A stretch of DNA of 64,000 bases from Blastomussa wellsi (taxonomy: Eukaryota > Cnidaria > Anthozoa > Scleractinia > Plerogyridae): positions 13,995,957 to 14,059,956 of the forward strand of contig OX393562.1 of NCBI GenBank assembly GCA_947652115.1. The letters are read 5' to 3'. The notes beneath the pieces are model-generated. The model was given only the letters and a program-made list of their open reading frames with translations. It ran no database searches and was not told the DNA's origin. Of this stretch, positions 41,801-55,347 are shown in pieces; position 1 is the stretch's first letter, and each line of letters starts with the position of its first letter. A program made the position numbers and the translations under genes.

Positions 41801-44800
41801 TTCGGATTTGCCTCTTCTGATCTTCCAGCTCTTTTTGGTAAAATTCATATTCCTCGCTGTTCATATCCTGAAGTTCTTTTCCCTGTTCCTGAACAATTTC
41901 AGGGCCAAAATCTTTAGGAAAATCCACCGCCATGCATCGGTGTATTTCTGTATACATTGTGGATAGATCGGCCTCGAGGTCCACGCGGTTAAACTCGCAC
42001 TTGGCTTTTCATGTGGCAAGCCCTCTTCCACATCTTTCCGACAACTGTTTCAGGATTATCTAGGTCTTTTCGCGAAATGTTGATACTGTTGTCCTCCAAC
42101 TGTTCCGAACTCTGTTCAGACGATTTGGGCACCACAAAATGGCGAAAATACAGAGTTTCGCTGCAATCTGACAGTAATCCGATCCCACAAAAGTTGACCC
42201 TTCTAGGAGGGTGACCCTACCTCAAGTGTTTACATGGCAAAAATTTGGCCCTCCCAGGAGGGTTACCCTACCAAGCAGAGGGGGTGACCCTACTGTACCT
42301 CTAGGGTGACCCTACCTCTCATGTAAACCAAACCGGAAAATACAATAGGCAAGGGTTACCCTTCTAAGAGGGTGCCCCTTCTAGAAGGGTCACCCTATCT
42401 CCATGTAAACAGGCCCTAAATTAGCTTCAACTTGCTTACAGTTAGCTTTTTATATTAGGGTTAGGAATTTGCAGGGCCGCAAATAACTGCCAGTCAATGG
42501 ACAATGTCCGGCCTGATTGGGGTTTTGACCAGTCAAACTTTCGCATTGCCGGTCATGTTGACCGGTCATATTCGGTCATATCAAGGAAATGAAGTTTCTT
42601 TGTTGTTGTTTACTTTATCACCTTTCTTTTAGTTTGTTCGCTTCAGTTTGTGTGCAAGTTTAAATCAAACAAAGTTTATTTCAAGTTTATTTCATTTATC
42701 CATGCACCTTTACTAGTAAATTTTAGGTTTTCAAAGTGAAAAAAAAATGAACAACATCTGGCTCAAGTCCCGCACATGAGAATCTGATACGCATCACATT
42801 TTTGGCAGGTTTTTTTTTTTCTTTTGTTTGCTCACCGCATTATCACTTTACTTTTCTGCAGAATATTTACAGTAATTATGTCAGCACTGGACCACACGTC
42901 CCCAATATTGCAACATAGCAATTCTACAAATTCATTCATTCATTCCATCAGCAAAAATAGATAGTCTGAGTTACTATTCGACAGCAGTGTTGTTTTAGTA
43001 AGGGACCTAACTTTAGACTGCTAGGAGAAAATTCCAGAGTATTATTTGTCCGACCAGGAATGAGGTGTTACCGAGCTAAAACTTAGTTGGCCAGTCATTG
43101 TGACCGGGGACTCTACAGAAATTATTTTCAGCCCTGATTTGTAGCCAAAAAGATTGGAATTTTGGTAGGTGGTCTCAGTGGTTTAGTGGGGATTACTCCC
43201 ACTTGGTAATCCACCGTCCTGGGATCGAGACTTCTTGGGGTCAGATTTTTTTACCTTAAAAATGGAAGGTACCGTAAACACCTGCAGATAAGCCGCACAC
43301 TGAATTTAGCAACTCAAATTTTGGATAGTGTTTTTTGAAAGAAATCAAACGAAATCCAAGGTTGAGTCTTGAGACATCTTCATCGAACGTAAAGTCATGA
43401 TTAATATTGAAACAGAAAATACTTCAAAGTCTTACCCACAATTTTAGTGAAATATGATTGATCTTTTTCTGGCATTTGTTGACAGGAAGTTTTTCATTCA
43501 ACATAGTTTTTCCATAGATTTTTCATAGATTTTTGCGTGACAACAAGAATATTGGAACGTTTGTAGTTTAGTAACCAGGCATTAGTTAGTACTCGAATGT
43601 GTTTGTTTATTGCTCACAAGCAAAACAAGATTAGACATTCAAGTTTTATCTGACCAGTACTCTTTTGTAGTTTTGTGTAATCTTTATTCACATACTTTTC
43701 CATAAAAGTGTCAATTCATTGAAATTCATGGCACCTTTTTCAAATGCCCCCTCCGATAAGCCGCACCCCTGATTTCAAGCAACAATTTTTGGAAAAAAGA
43801 TGCGGCTTATCTGCGGGTGTTTACGGTAAGTGTGATTCAAACCTCATGTATGAAAATTCAAGATGTCCATCCTGGCTTGTCGTCCGTGATGTAGCCGCAC
43901 CCATCTGCTATATGGGTTGTTTATAAACAGTGTATAAATATTGGATAGGCCGTTTATTCATGTATTCTCTACATGTATGTTCTTGTTAAGCATCTCCACT
44001 GCTTCACAGCTGAAACTTTAGGATCAGGCTTATCTAAACAATTTTTCTCAGTTTAACTGCACAAGAATGAAACATGCTTGGCTAGCATTGCCTTGTTTCT
44101 TGGAAATATGTTAATATATGTTCATAAACATTATTTCTTCCCTGTCGTTCCCCTGTCTTTATATAACTAAACTGCATGGGGAAAAATCATTTGCACTCCA
44201 GTGTTTCAGCAACAATGCCTTTCCCTTGGATCAGAAAGACATGTACACACTGTATATGCTTATCTTTTCATCAGAGAAAAATAATTAAATTTTCACCCAG
44301 AGGCTAACTATTTTTCAGCCATCTCTTGGCAATAATCTTATGTGTAATTTTTGGTGAAATTGTATGACTTGGATAAATGTAGAAATCAGGTTTTTACTAG
44401 TGCCCCTTTAAGAGATTTTTGATTTTCCACCTTTTCAATTGTTTATTTACATTTGGATTTGGATTTGACAAGTGCTATCTATCAAGGTAGAGGTGTCTTG
44501 GCATACCCGGTATTAACATGATTTGTCAGATTAATTTTGTTTTGTGTATATTAAATTATTAATCAACATGGTTGTTTCCTTTAATTAAATGTCAGATTTT
44601 TTCTAGCTTCATTTTCCTTCTTTTCTTACTGCTGCATCCATTGTATACTTATTAGACTTGCATACATATCCAGACAAAAACGTCATGTCTTTGGTTTACA
44701 TTCTGAATTGTAGATTAAAATTTTCAACCTGGTTGTTGTGAAACTTGGGCAATTTTTAGAACACATCAGTTGTCATTTTAATTACCACTTTTGGCCAGAT

Positions 44801-47800
44801 GTTATGTACATGACTATACCTAAAACTGTATTTATTTCCAAGTGACAAATTTTATAATTGTAACTTGTTATTTCAGGATGCCGTTTTTTTCTTCTTGTGC
44901 CTAATTGATATACAGTAATAATATTTGTTGTCTGGTATATATGTATGTTCATGCATATTTTGTCTATGCACTTTAGACATTTCAAAACGTCTTACAGGCA
45001 GACATGAAATATGAAAGCATTAATTTTTTATAAAGCTCTGAGCCAGTCTTTATTTCCTACTGTTATTATGTCTTTGTGTGTGTAATTGTACATCTGTGTT
45101 GCACAATCAATTCTTAAGGACATTCGCGCAAAAATTTTCTGCCATTGATTTTTTTCTGAAACTCTCGCCACTGTAAGATAATGAGTAACTGATGTCAGAA
45201 ATGCCATGGGGTCACCGACTTTGTTTTGGAGGTAACATGCCCAGAAAAACAACCTAAACCTGAAAACTCTCGCTTCGTTAGCAGATACGGCTACAGTGTC
45301 TGTAAGCACAAATTAAAATATTGCAAATAAATCTTCGAAATGAACGTATGTCTGTCAAATGTTGTTTAAATGGACCCATAAAGTGAATTTATTCAATTGG
45401 TGTGGTTCCTTAAAATAAATTGCATTTAGCGACCACATTTCCACTCGCCTAACAGCCGCAAGAGGGCAGGATTCGATATCCTGTGGGCAGAAAACATCAA
45501 AATTTTCAAACTTCCCACATTGATAAGTTCATGGAATAAAAAGTAGGGGTCACCAACCATTTAAGAGAATAAACTACCAGCAAAGCTACGAAACGGCTTC
45601 TGGCCCTTTGTTTTTCCTCAGCGCGCGCGCTTGATGGATGTCGTGGCATGTTGAATTCTGTGCATAGTAACGATGCGCACAAACAATTAGCGGGAACGTC
45701 CTTAAGTTACATGTACTTTAACTTCAGAAATGAAAATGTTGTTATTGTAATAATGTCATACACATACACTTGCTTTCTTCGCAAACCAGAAGAGAAATGC
45801 CACAATTAAAATACTAGGGGCTTTATCCCAAAATGAACAAGACCTCAATTGGTGCATGAAGAAATTGTGCCGACAAGAACGAGACAATATTAAAGAAAGT
45901 GAACCTTGCAAGGGATTCACTGAAGGCTGGGCACGAAGCGATAGCTGCCCAGAAAGGAAGCGCAACCTGCACAAAGAGACTCTTCTGATGCCTCTGGTTG
46001 TTCGACTAAAAGATGCTTTGCCTGCAGGATGCCCCACAAAAACAAAACACTGAGTGAACAAGAATTTTTTCTTCTCACAAGCTGCAGATTTTTCACGCAA
46101 TCAAAAAATTGAATCTCATTTAGACTTGTCACAGCAAACTTGAAACAATAGAGTGAATGGAAGTCAAAACCATGTTCTATGTTTCGCTCTATTATTGTTG
46201 CATGAACTCATGGAAACGCTTACTGGGTTGTACTAAGATTATTTATTTTATCCCAGAAATGGACAAAATCTTATCGCAAGTTTGCAAATTATAACTTTCA
46301 GTTGTGGTTTTTAATCCGTGAAATATGTTACGGAACGGTAATTGTTGACAAGCGCTTCTGGACTTCCGAAAACAATTCGGAACTTCAAATCAATTATGTC
46401 CTTTAGCTGTTTGTCACTTCAGTCGTCTCCAACATATGAGGCCACAATGCCACGGTTTTCCAAAGAGTAAACTTGATCTTTCATGAGCAACACTAAAGGG
46501 ACAGTCATGCAACTACAAGGACCATCTTCTTGTCACCTCTGTTTTGCATGTAGTTCAGTGCAAATGGTGCCAATTCAAACGTTAGGCTTTTGCTTGCTCC
46601 CGTTGGTGCAGAAATGAAAACATCTTTTCTGCAAAGATCTTCTATGCCCTGTTGTTGATATTCTTTGAACTCCTGTTGAGCTTCATTCATTGTACGCATG
46701 ATGTGACCTCGCCGTGACTAGCATGATGCCTGATGACATGACAGTTTCTTTGGGATCGCGACTCTGATTGGCTGCGGTTATAATTTATTCACCAGCCCGT
46801 TTTTGGGTCGGTAAAATTGCGCGCTGCAAGTTGGAAAAGTCCTTCATATGTGACATACTTAAACCGCGTGTCAAAAAACTTTGTGAAAGTCTAACTATAA
46901 TGCTATCATTACGTTTTTGTGTATAATAATTGTTACTGAAGTAAGTAATCATTATAACAGGGTTTTCCTCGGTAATTTAATTATGTTTTAACCTCCCATT
47001 TGTTTTACGTGTAGATCATGAAAGTGGAGATTCCAGTTTACATTTTGGAGTGCGAGTTGAGGGTATTGACGAGCTGATGTCCAATACCAAATTTTCAAGA
47101 CAGGAGTTACAAAGAATGTACAGAGGGTTTAAGAATGTAAGTGCGTCACTGGTGTGGCTGCTGACTGGGATGCTAAAGATTAAAGAATAAAATGAGAATT
47201 TGTACTACAGTTAGTTTTAAGTTAATTTAAATAATGTTCTGTGTGACACTTGCACAGCTAATTTCATTATGGAATACTGTACACATGCCCTGACACTACA
47301 GAACATTAAAAGTAGTGTAAACCTATATCTGGTGCAGAAAAACCGATTTACTTTTGAGATTTTTACCTAGGTTATATTTTAACCTGCCGTAGGTATTTTT
47401 ATGGTGGTGGGGGGGGGCAGGGGGTAAAGAGGGGGCAAAGAGATCATGTGGTGGAGGGAAGAAGGTTGAGTCGGGGGTAGAGAGATGAGAGGTAGCAGGG
47501 GAGGAATGGATGACTTTTTTTATAGATAATCATAAAAATAAAATATAACCCAGGTTTAAAAAAATTACCTACTGTAGGTTAAAGAAACATTACCTAGTTT
47601 GAAAAAAATTGCCCGCAGATAATTTTGTACAGTAATATTAATTCTGTCAGTTATAACTAGTGCTAAATTAACACTGCTCTCCCCGTTGACTACCGCCTTA
47701 TTGTGGTGGGGGAGCTTGCGTGCCTCGATGACCCTGAGAGCTATACCGTCGGAGATCTTTCTCCAGCAGGTTCAACCTTGGCGGGCAGGTCAAGGGGTAG

Positions 47801-50800
47801 AGGCCAGACTAAAGGGTAGTCACTGGTCCCCCAGGTTGGGGGTTGGGCGTGTGGCTAATCCCTGCACCTTGTAAAAAACATCCGATTACGGAAACCGAAA
47901 AGAAGATTGACGAACTCATCCGGGAGTGTTGTCGGGCAACGTGTGAGATACCCGATGATGGCTTCCTGAGCTGGAATTCTGGTATCGCATGTATGACAGA
48001 TGTGGGGCAAAGCCGCAAGGACCCCCGCAACATGATTAAGTCGCCTGGGACATCCCTTCTGACACCTAAAACTACCCTGAGACTTGGGTGTTGGAATGTA
48101 CGAACACTGTATCAAATAGGAAAAACTGCTAATGTCACCAGGGAATTCAGGAACTACAATCTGGACATACTTGGTCTAAGTGAAGTTCGTTGGACTGGCT
48201 TTGGAGAACTTAAAACAGCAACGGGTGAGAGCATCTTGTACTTGGGAGCAGAAGAGGTGCATCATAGAGGAGTACTGTAGGACTCATTCTGAAGAAGGAA
48301 GTAAGAAGAACGCTGCTGAAGTGGAACCCTGTCAACGAGAGAATCATGAGCGCTCGCTCGCGCTTTGCAAAACTCACTGTCATACTGTCATCCAAGTGTA
48401 TGCGCCTACCAATGATGCTGAGGAAGAATCTAAGGAAGAATTCTATGAACTGCTGCAACGGGAGGTAGAAATAACACCCAGACATGATGTACTGATTATG
48501 ATGGGAGACCTGAACGCCAAAATTGGAGGGGACAATGAAGGATGGGAGAAGGTGATGGGACAACATGGACTTGGATCAATGAACGAGAACGGAGAGAGGT
48601 TGGCGACTTTCTGTGGCAACAATGACTTGGTGATTGGAGGCTCCTTATTCAAGCATAGAGACATTCATAAGATCACATTGACCTCCCCAAATGCAAGAGA
48701 TCAGAATCAGATCGACCATATCATCATCAATGGTAGGTACAGAGGTTCGCTGATGGATACCCCAACAATGAGAGGGGCTGATGCCAACTCGGACCATCGC
48801 ATGGTGGTGGGAAAGGTTAGGCTAAAGCTATGCAGCACAAAGAGGAAGAGTAAGGAAAGGATCACCTTCGACACCACGAAGCTTCGAGATCCCTGTGTTA
48901 AAGAGGTATTTCGCCTGGAAGTAAGCAACCGATTCCAGGTGTTGGCAGCAGATGACGTAGAAGATATTGAGGAGAGGTGGGGGCAATTCAAGAAGGTCTA
49001 CGACGAAAGTGCAAGGAAGGTGCTGGGTGAGAAGAGGAGAGTGAAGAATGATTGGATCAGTGGAGAGACCTACAGGAAGATTGAAGAGCGACGACGATTA
49101 AAGGAGAAGATAGGAAGTACATGGTCTGCCCGCGTAAAGGAAAGAGCAACTACTGCTTATGCAGTGAAGGATAAAGAGGTGAAGGCCAGCACCCGTGCAG
49201 ACAAGCGGAGAAGGCTTAACAACTTAGCAGAAGAAGCTGAAATAGCAGCCAGAAACAACTGCAGCGGTGACCTGTACCAGCTTACTAGAAAGATAGCTGG
49301 ACAAGGAAGGAACATGACTACCATCAAAGATAGGGAGGGTAAGCGACTTGTAAATGAAGATGAAGTCTTAGAGCGGTGGAGGGAGCACTTTGAAGGAGTT
49401 TTGAATGTACCACGGCCTGATATACCACTGCCAGAAATGGGCCGACCACCTGAAGCCATCACAAGCATAGACACTGGAGACATATCAGTTGCTGAGATCA
49501 GGAGAGCTATCTATCGTTTGAAGAATGGCAAGAGTCCGGGAATGGATGTCATCAGTGCTGAGATGCTCAAGTGCTCTGAGAATGATGCTGTGAAACAACT
49601 CCACTTACTTTTCAACTCCATCTGGAAGGAACAACGTGTACCAGAAGACTGGAAGAAGTCACTCATAGTGAAAGTGCCGAAGAAAGGGGATCTTACTCAG
49701 TGTGATAACTATCGCGGCATATCCTTACTCTCCGTACCAAGTAAAATCTTGTGCAGGATCCTCATTGACAGAGTAAAAGGGGTGTGGACAAAATGATTAG
49801 ACAGGAGCAGGCAGGATTTCGTTCTGGAAGGGGAACCTCTGAGCAGATCTTTGCTTTGCGGAACATCCTAGAGCAGTGCCAGGAATGGCAAGCACCCCTG
49901 TACATTAACTTTGTTGACTTTTCGAAGGCGTTTGATTGCATCATCAGAGAGCGACTTTGGGACATTATGGGGCAGTATGGCATACCTGATATCTTTATCA
50001 GGACTTTCAAGGCACTTTACCATCAGAGCTCAAGCTGTGTTATAGAAGGTGGAAGGTACTCCAGCTGGTTTGAAGTGAAGAGTGGCGTGCGACAAGGGTG
50101 TGTGATGTCTGGCTTCGTCTTTGTCCTGATCATGGACTGTGTCATGCGGCACACAAACAATAGAAGACGCGGCTTGAGATGGAAGTTTACATCAGTTCTA
50201 GAAGACCTTGACTATGCTGATGATGTTGCTCTTCTCTCAAGCAGATTTGGTGACTGACAGACTAGTAGACATCGCTGGTATTGTGGGACTCAAGATCAAC
50301 CCACACAAAACAAAGACGCTTAGAATGAACCACAAATGCACAGACAACATCAAGGTAGAAGGAGAGGGTGTAGAAGACGTGAAATCCTTTGTATACCTAG
50401 GGTCGGTGCTAGACAAACATGGAGGCACAGAGGCAGACATCAAGAGGCGACTAGCAGTAGCCAGAAATGCATATACCAGACTACAGAGCATCTGGAGGTC
50501 ACAGAGATTCAGCAACAAGACCAAGCTGCATATCCTGAACTCCAATGTATTGTCTGTGTTACTGTATGGGGCCGCTATGTGGAGAATAATGACAGCTGAT
50601 CTCAACAAACTTGATGTATTCCACCGCACATGCCTAAGAAGAGTATTAAGGAGATTTTGGCCCCACCATATGAGCAACGAAGAGCTGTATGAAGCATCAG
50701 GGAGCATGCCAGTGTCAACCCTCATACAAGTGAGAAGGTGGAGTTGGATAGGCCACATCTTGAGGAAAAGTCCTAACAACATCTCAAGGACTGCACTAAC

Positions 50801-53800
50801 GTGGGCACCCGAAGGTAAGAGGAAGCGAGGCCATCCGAGGGAAACGTGGAGACGAACTGTGGAGAAAGAAAGGAATCAGCTGGGATGGCAGTCATGGGAG
50901 GCTGCTGTCGCCTCGGCGGCAGACCGGGATGGGTGGCGCAATATTCTCACCGGCCTCAAGAGTCCACGTGGGCCCGAAGAGGATAAATAAAATAAAAATA
51001 AATAATAAATTAACACTGCAACAATAGTGACTACATGCTCTTCCTACAAGTTTCATTGGCACTTAATATATAGATTTAGCCAAGCCTAAAAGTGGAGCTC
51101 CGTATTTTTGCTGGTTCTTAAAGAATCTGACCCACCAGGGGTAGAGCGAGGGGCCCCCCAAAAAGCGAGTTGTAGTGGCCGACACATTTTATCTGTTTCC
51201 AGCAACGTTGAATGCTTCAAGCAGGTGACATCTTTACGAAAATATACTCCTCGCTAATTTTTCTTTCTTTGGGGTTCGTTATTTTTTGTACAATCGCTTT
51301 TTGTGATAACAATAATAGAGGCGTGTGATGCAAAGTGGGTGGGTCAGGCTCTTTAATAATTTCTCTGAAATAAATAAGAATAATTGAAAACGTCAACTCC
51401 AATTGCAGAATTTCCGGTGAAAATGACCATAAAAAAATTAAAAAATTCTGTCAGAAGAAAAAAAATCGGACCTGAGCCCGTGATCAATGGAAAAAACCCA
51501 TGTCTGGTCAGTGGTCAACTTAAAAAAACATGTTACCTCGATGACTTCTAAATCTGAGCCCGCAATCTGCTCATGTGATACTGGTCAGCGGATACCTCGA
51601 TTTAACAGCTGTCAATTGACCATAACATGGATGTCCAATACCAAAGATGTAAGCTGATAAGGCTGACAAGGTATTGACAAGGCATGGCTACCCCAATGGC
51701 TGCCATTTTGTGCGACTTCGTCGTCGTCGTCGTAGGGCACACGCACCCGCGATCCATGGCCATGTCGATGATGAAAACTTGAATGCATGGTTCTATGCAT
51801 GCATGATTGTCCTTCTCCTATGGTTATGGGGCTCCGCTTTGCAGCCCTTCAGGCTGCTGGAGCTCCGCTAATATATACCAGTAAACGTTTTTTTGCCATT
51901 ATATGCTCCTGTTTCTTGAAACATGCAACATGTTGCAAAATACATTGTATGTGTCTTGATACATTACATTGTCAGGAATGTCCCAATGGAACAGTTGATA
52001 AAGACACATTTAAGAGAATCTATGCCCAGTTTTTTCCTTATGGAGGTATGTAAAAATGCCACATCTGACTCTTAAATTAACTTGTTGGAATTAAGATTGA
52101 ATGATAACTGATTGACTGAATAAGAATAATTATTAATAATTAAAAGTAATTTGATGTATCAAAATGTAAAAATATGTTTTAATAGTGATTATACTATCAA
52201 TAAGAAAATAATTGAAAAGCTCAATGACATCTGATTAAAGGTTTTGCTGATAAATTTAAAAACTTATTATAGTTCTATTTTTTTAATTTTTGTCCTTGTG
52301 TACATTACACAGTCATGTATACAGTACCACATATATGTTTCGAGTACATTTTTCGTGAAAAAATGGTGGCTTATAGCCACCATTTTTTCACAAACTTACA
52401 TTTACTGTACATATGTAAAAGAATATACCAAACATACACCGAATGCAAATATGGCGGAGCACTCGGTTGTCGCCCGGGACGAGTCGCATGAAAGCGAGGC
52501 TAGTCAGTCTTTCTTGACCAGAAAGTCTTGCTTCGTTTTGTTTCGCACTCCCTTCGCGTTTTTGTGTTCCTGGATGCCAACAGAAGGGAGTAAAATCTTC
52601 CATTACAGAGAAAGTGTGTTTTTTTTCAGTTTCCCCGTTCACCTTTGAGGGGAAAACAGACAAAGAAAACACGTGCAATGTCGCTCACGATCGCCAAAGG
52701 AACTGTTCAGCCTGGAAGATCTTAGAAAATGTGTAAGAGATCGCATTCATCTCCGAGTCGTTGTCATTTGGCCCAATGCTTTCAATGGTTTCAATGACGG
52801 GGCAGTTAAAGTTCATTCGCTTGGTTATTACACCGCAGTATTTGTTTCGTGCGATTCCGTGCGAGTGGACGCGGTCGTAAACAACTTCTTCCATTGATAC
52901 ATTAAGAGGAGCTTTTCTTAACCTTGGGGAAGGTTCTGGCCATGCAAATCGTGTTGGAACATCACCAGGCACCACATGAGCTCGTCATTTAACCGACTTT
53001 TCTAAGATCTCCTGTACTGAAATGATGATATAGCAAACAAACTTTGGTTCCTGCGGCGATCGTGACTCCTTTTCTTCCGCTCAACGAATTGTATTAATCC
53101 ACTATTTTCCCTTAGAGGTAAACGGTGAAAGATTTCTATCCCTTCTCGAGGCATTCAGAAACACAAAAACGCGTACCTGGTAGTGCGAAACAAAACGAAC
53201 CAAATCGACAACGAAGCAAGACTTTCCGGTCAAAACAAAGCATCGAAGACTGACTAGCCTCGCTTTCATGCGACTCGTACCAAGCGACAACCGAGTGACC
53301 CGCCATATTTGCATTCGGTGTATTTTACTTCTTGCAACATTATTTTCGGTGAGTTACAACTTTTGGAAGGCCACTCCATAATCATAGCTAAAATGCATGC
53401 CAATGTGTGCGCCAATACATCTTTTACTCACAGACTGTATTGCAGTGCGACTAAAATATGTATGGAATGTTTGTTGTGCTGTAGACAATCACGTACAAGA
53501 CCTTTGACTACAGAAACCGCAGACAATGAATACTGTAGGTTCCCTTTCACAGATTTTCATTTAAATTCTTGTTTATTTCAACATATAATTATATCCTCCT
53601 AAAGTCTTCTGGCAGGAATTTTAGAAGTAAATAATTACTGTTCTGTAACAGTGCTAGCGAGCTTGGGAAGAATCCAGGCTCAAGCGAGTTACAAAAATGA
53701 AATTGGCCAGCTAATGCGGCTGGGCTGACGCAAATTTTCAAAATTTGTAAAGATCAAAAAATTAATATTACTGTATTTGCAGTCATGCTTCTGAAAGTTG

Positions 53801-55314
53801 CAATGTTGCAACATATTACATAAGCCAGTTTTTTCTGACCTTTACTGCAACACAACTACCATATTAAATGTATGTGCAATTTTGTTTGTTTGGAGAGGGA
53901 GTTTTGGTTTCATCTACCACTTGATGTATTGATGCATGTCAATTGTACAACAGGCAGCGTTTCGGAAGAGTTATCAGGGAATGTGTATTGGTGATAAATA
54001 AATGTCATTCTGCAAATAAAGGTTATTCGGTCTTGTCTGCGTAGGGGGCTATAGTTTCATTAGTCGCACTGTAAAAAATAAAGATGTTTTGCATATTTTG
54101 TTTGATGTCAGTGCCCATGTACAGTACATGTATGTACACATACTTTCACTATACAGTGAGTCATGTAGTAACATTTAAGTATACATGTAGGTAATCATAG
54201 GAGTTCAATTTGGAATTATATTAGTTTGTACAGGTGAGTTTTTCAAAAAGCTGAAATTGAATGAGCCACTTTGGCAAGTGCAATTTCAGCTTTTTGAAAA
54301 ACTCACAAGTGCAATGTAATTACAAATTTAACGAGAAAAACCATCATGATTAATTATTCATAAGATAAACATGTAAAAATTCACCTGGAGGAAGTGCAGG
54401 AAGATCCTATTGCACACAGGAAACAAGCATTTGATGCGGATTTGACACTTTATTTACTGATTGGCTGATGAAGATCAGCTGGTAATGTTACTAACTGAAA
54501 GCGGTTTGTTTAAAACATTTGCATTGATTTCGTAAGCCAGAATTTTGATGTGTAATTTATGCTGGTGTTACACTTTTTGCACTGCTCTCAGCCAGTCAGA
54601 ATCAAGTAAATTTTTTCATGTATAATAAAATTATTATTATTATTATGGCATATACGTATGATTTATACATGTACTTTCTTTCTCTTTTATTTAGATTCAA
54701 GTCTTTATGCAAATCATGTGTTCAATGTGTTTGACAATGATAGAGATGGAAAAGTCTCTTTTGAGGTGATTTTTGCAAATTAAATGTGTTGCATGTGTTT
54801 TTATTGGTCATTATGTAAACTTTCCAGTATGAGCAGCAATGCCTGACAGTGATCTTCAAACTAAGGTACTTTTATGGTCTTTATTAGGTGCATGATCTTC
54901 GTAACTCTATTATATTAACATACACATACCATAGTTTTTCGGTTATAAGGTGCACTCGGCTATAAGACGCACCCCCAACTTGGCAAATTAATTATGCCAC
55001 ATTCCCAAACTGACAATTATGTGAAAATACTTAGTTATAAGATGCACCTAGAATCCAGAGTTCAAATAGACTTGTGTGTTGATGAATTAAAGGGTAATGT
55101 GCAATTATCTTTGCACAAACATGTGAACTTCATTTTAAACGCAAACAAAAGTAGATGGATCATCTGTCTGGGATAAATTTGGCCAGAGAATGGTAATCTG
55201 TCTGACAATAGACCAATTTCGATATTTTAAAATTTGTATAGGTAATCGCACGAGGCCGAGTAAAATTAAGGATTAATATCGCGCCCGAGTCGCGCAGCGA
55301 CGAGGGCAATTTCT

Positions 55315-55347
<33 letters not shown>

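Noticed and set aside
45756..46132. Overlapping frames on both strands near the RecQ-like fragment
   Set aside because: Neither strand gives a recognisable protein and frames on both strands overlap.
52244..52978. Open frames on both strands inside the fold-back element
   Set aside because: They run through the inverted arms and give mirror-like translations; no known domain such as THAP could be confirmed.
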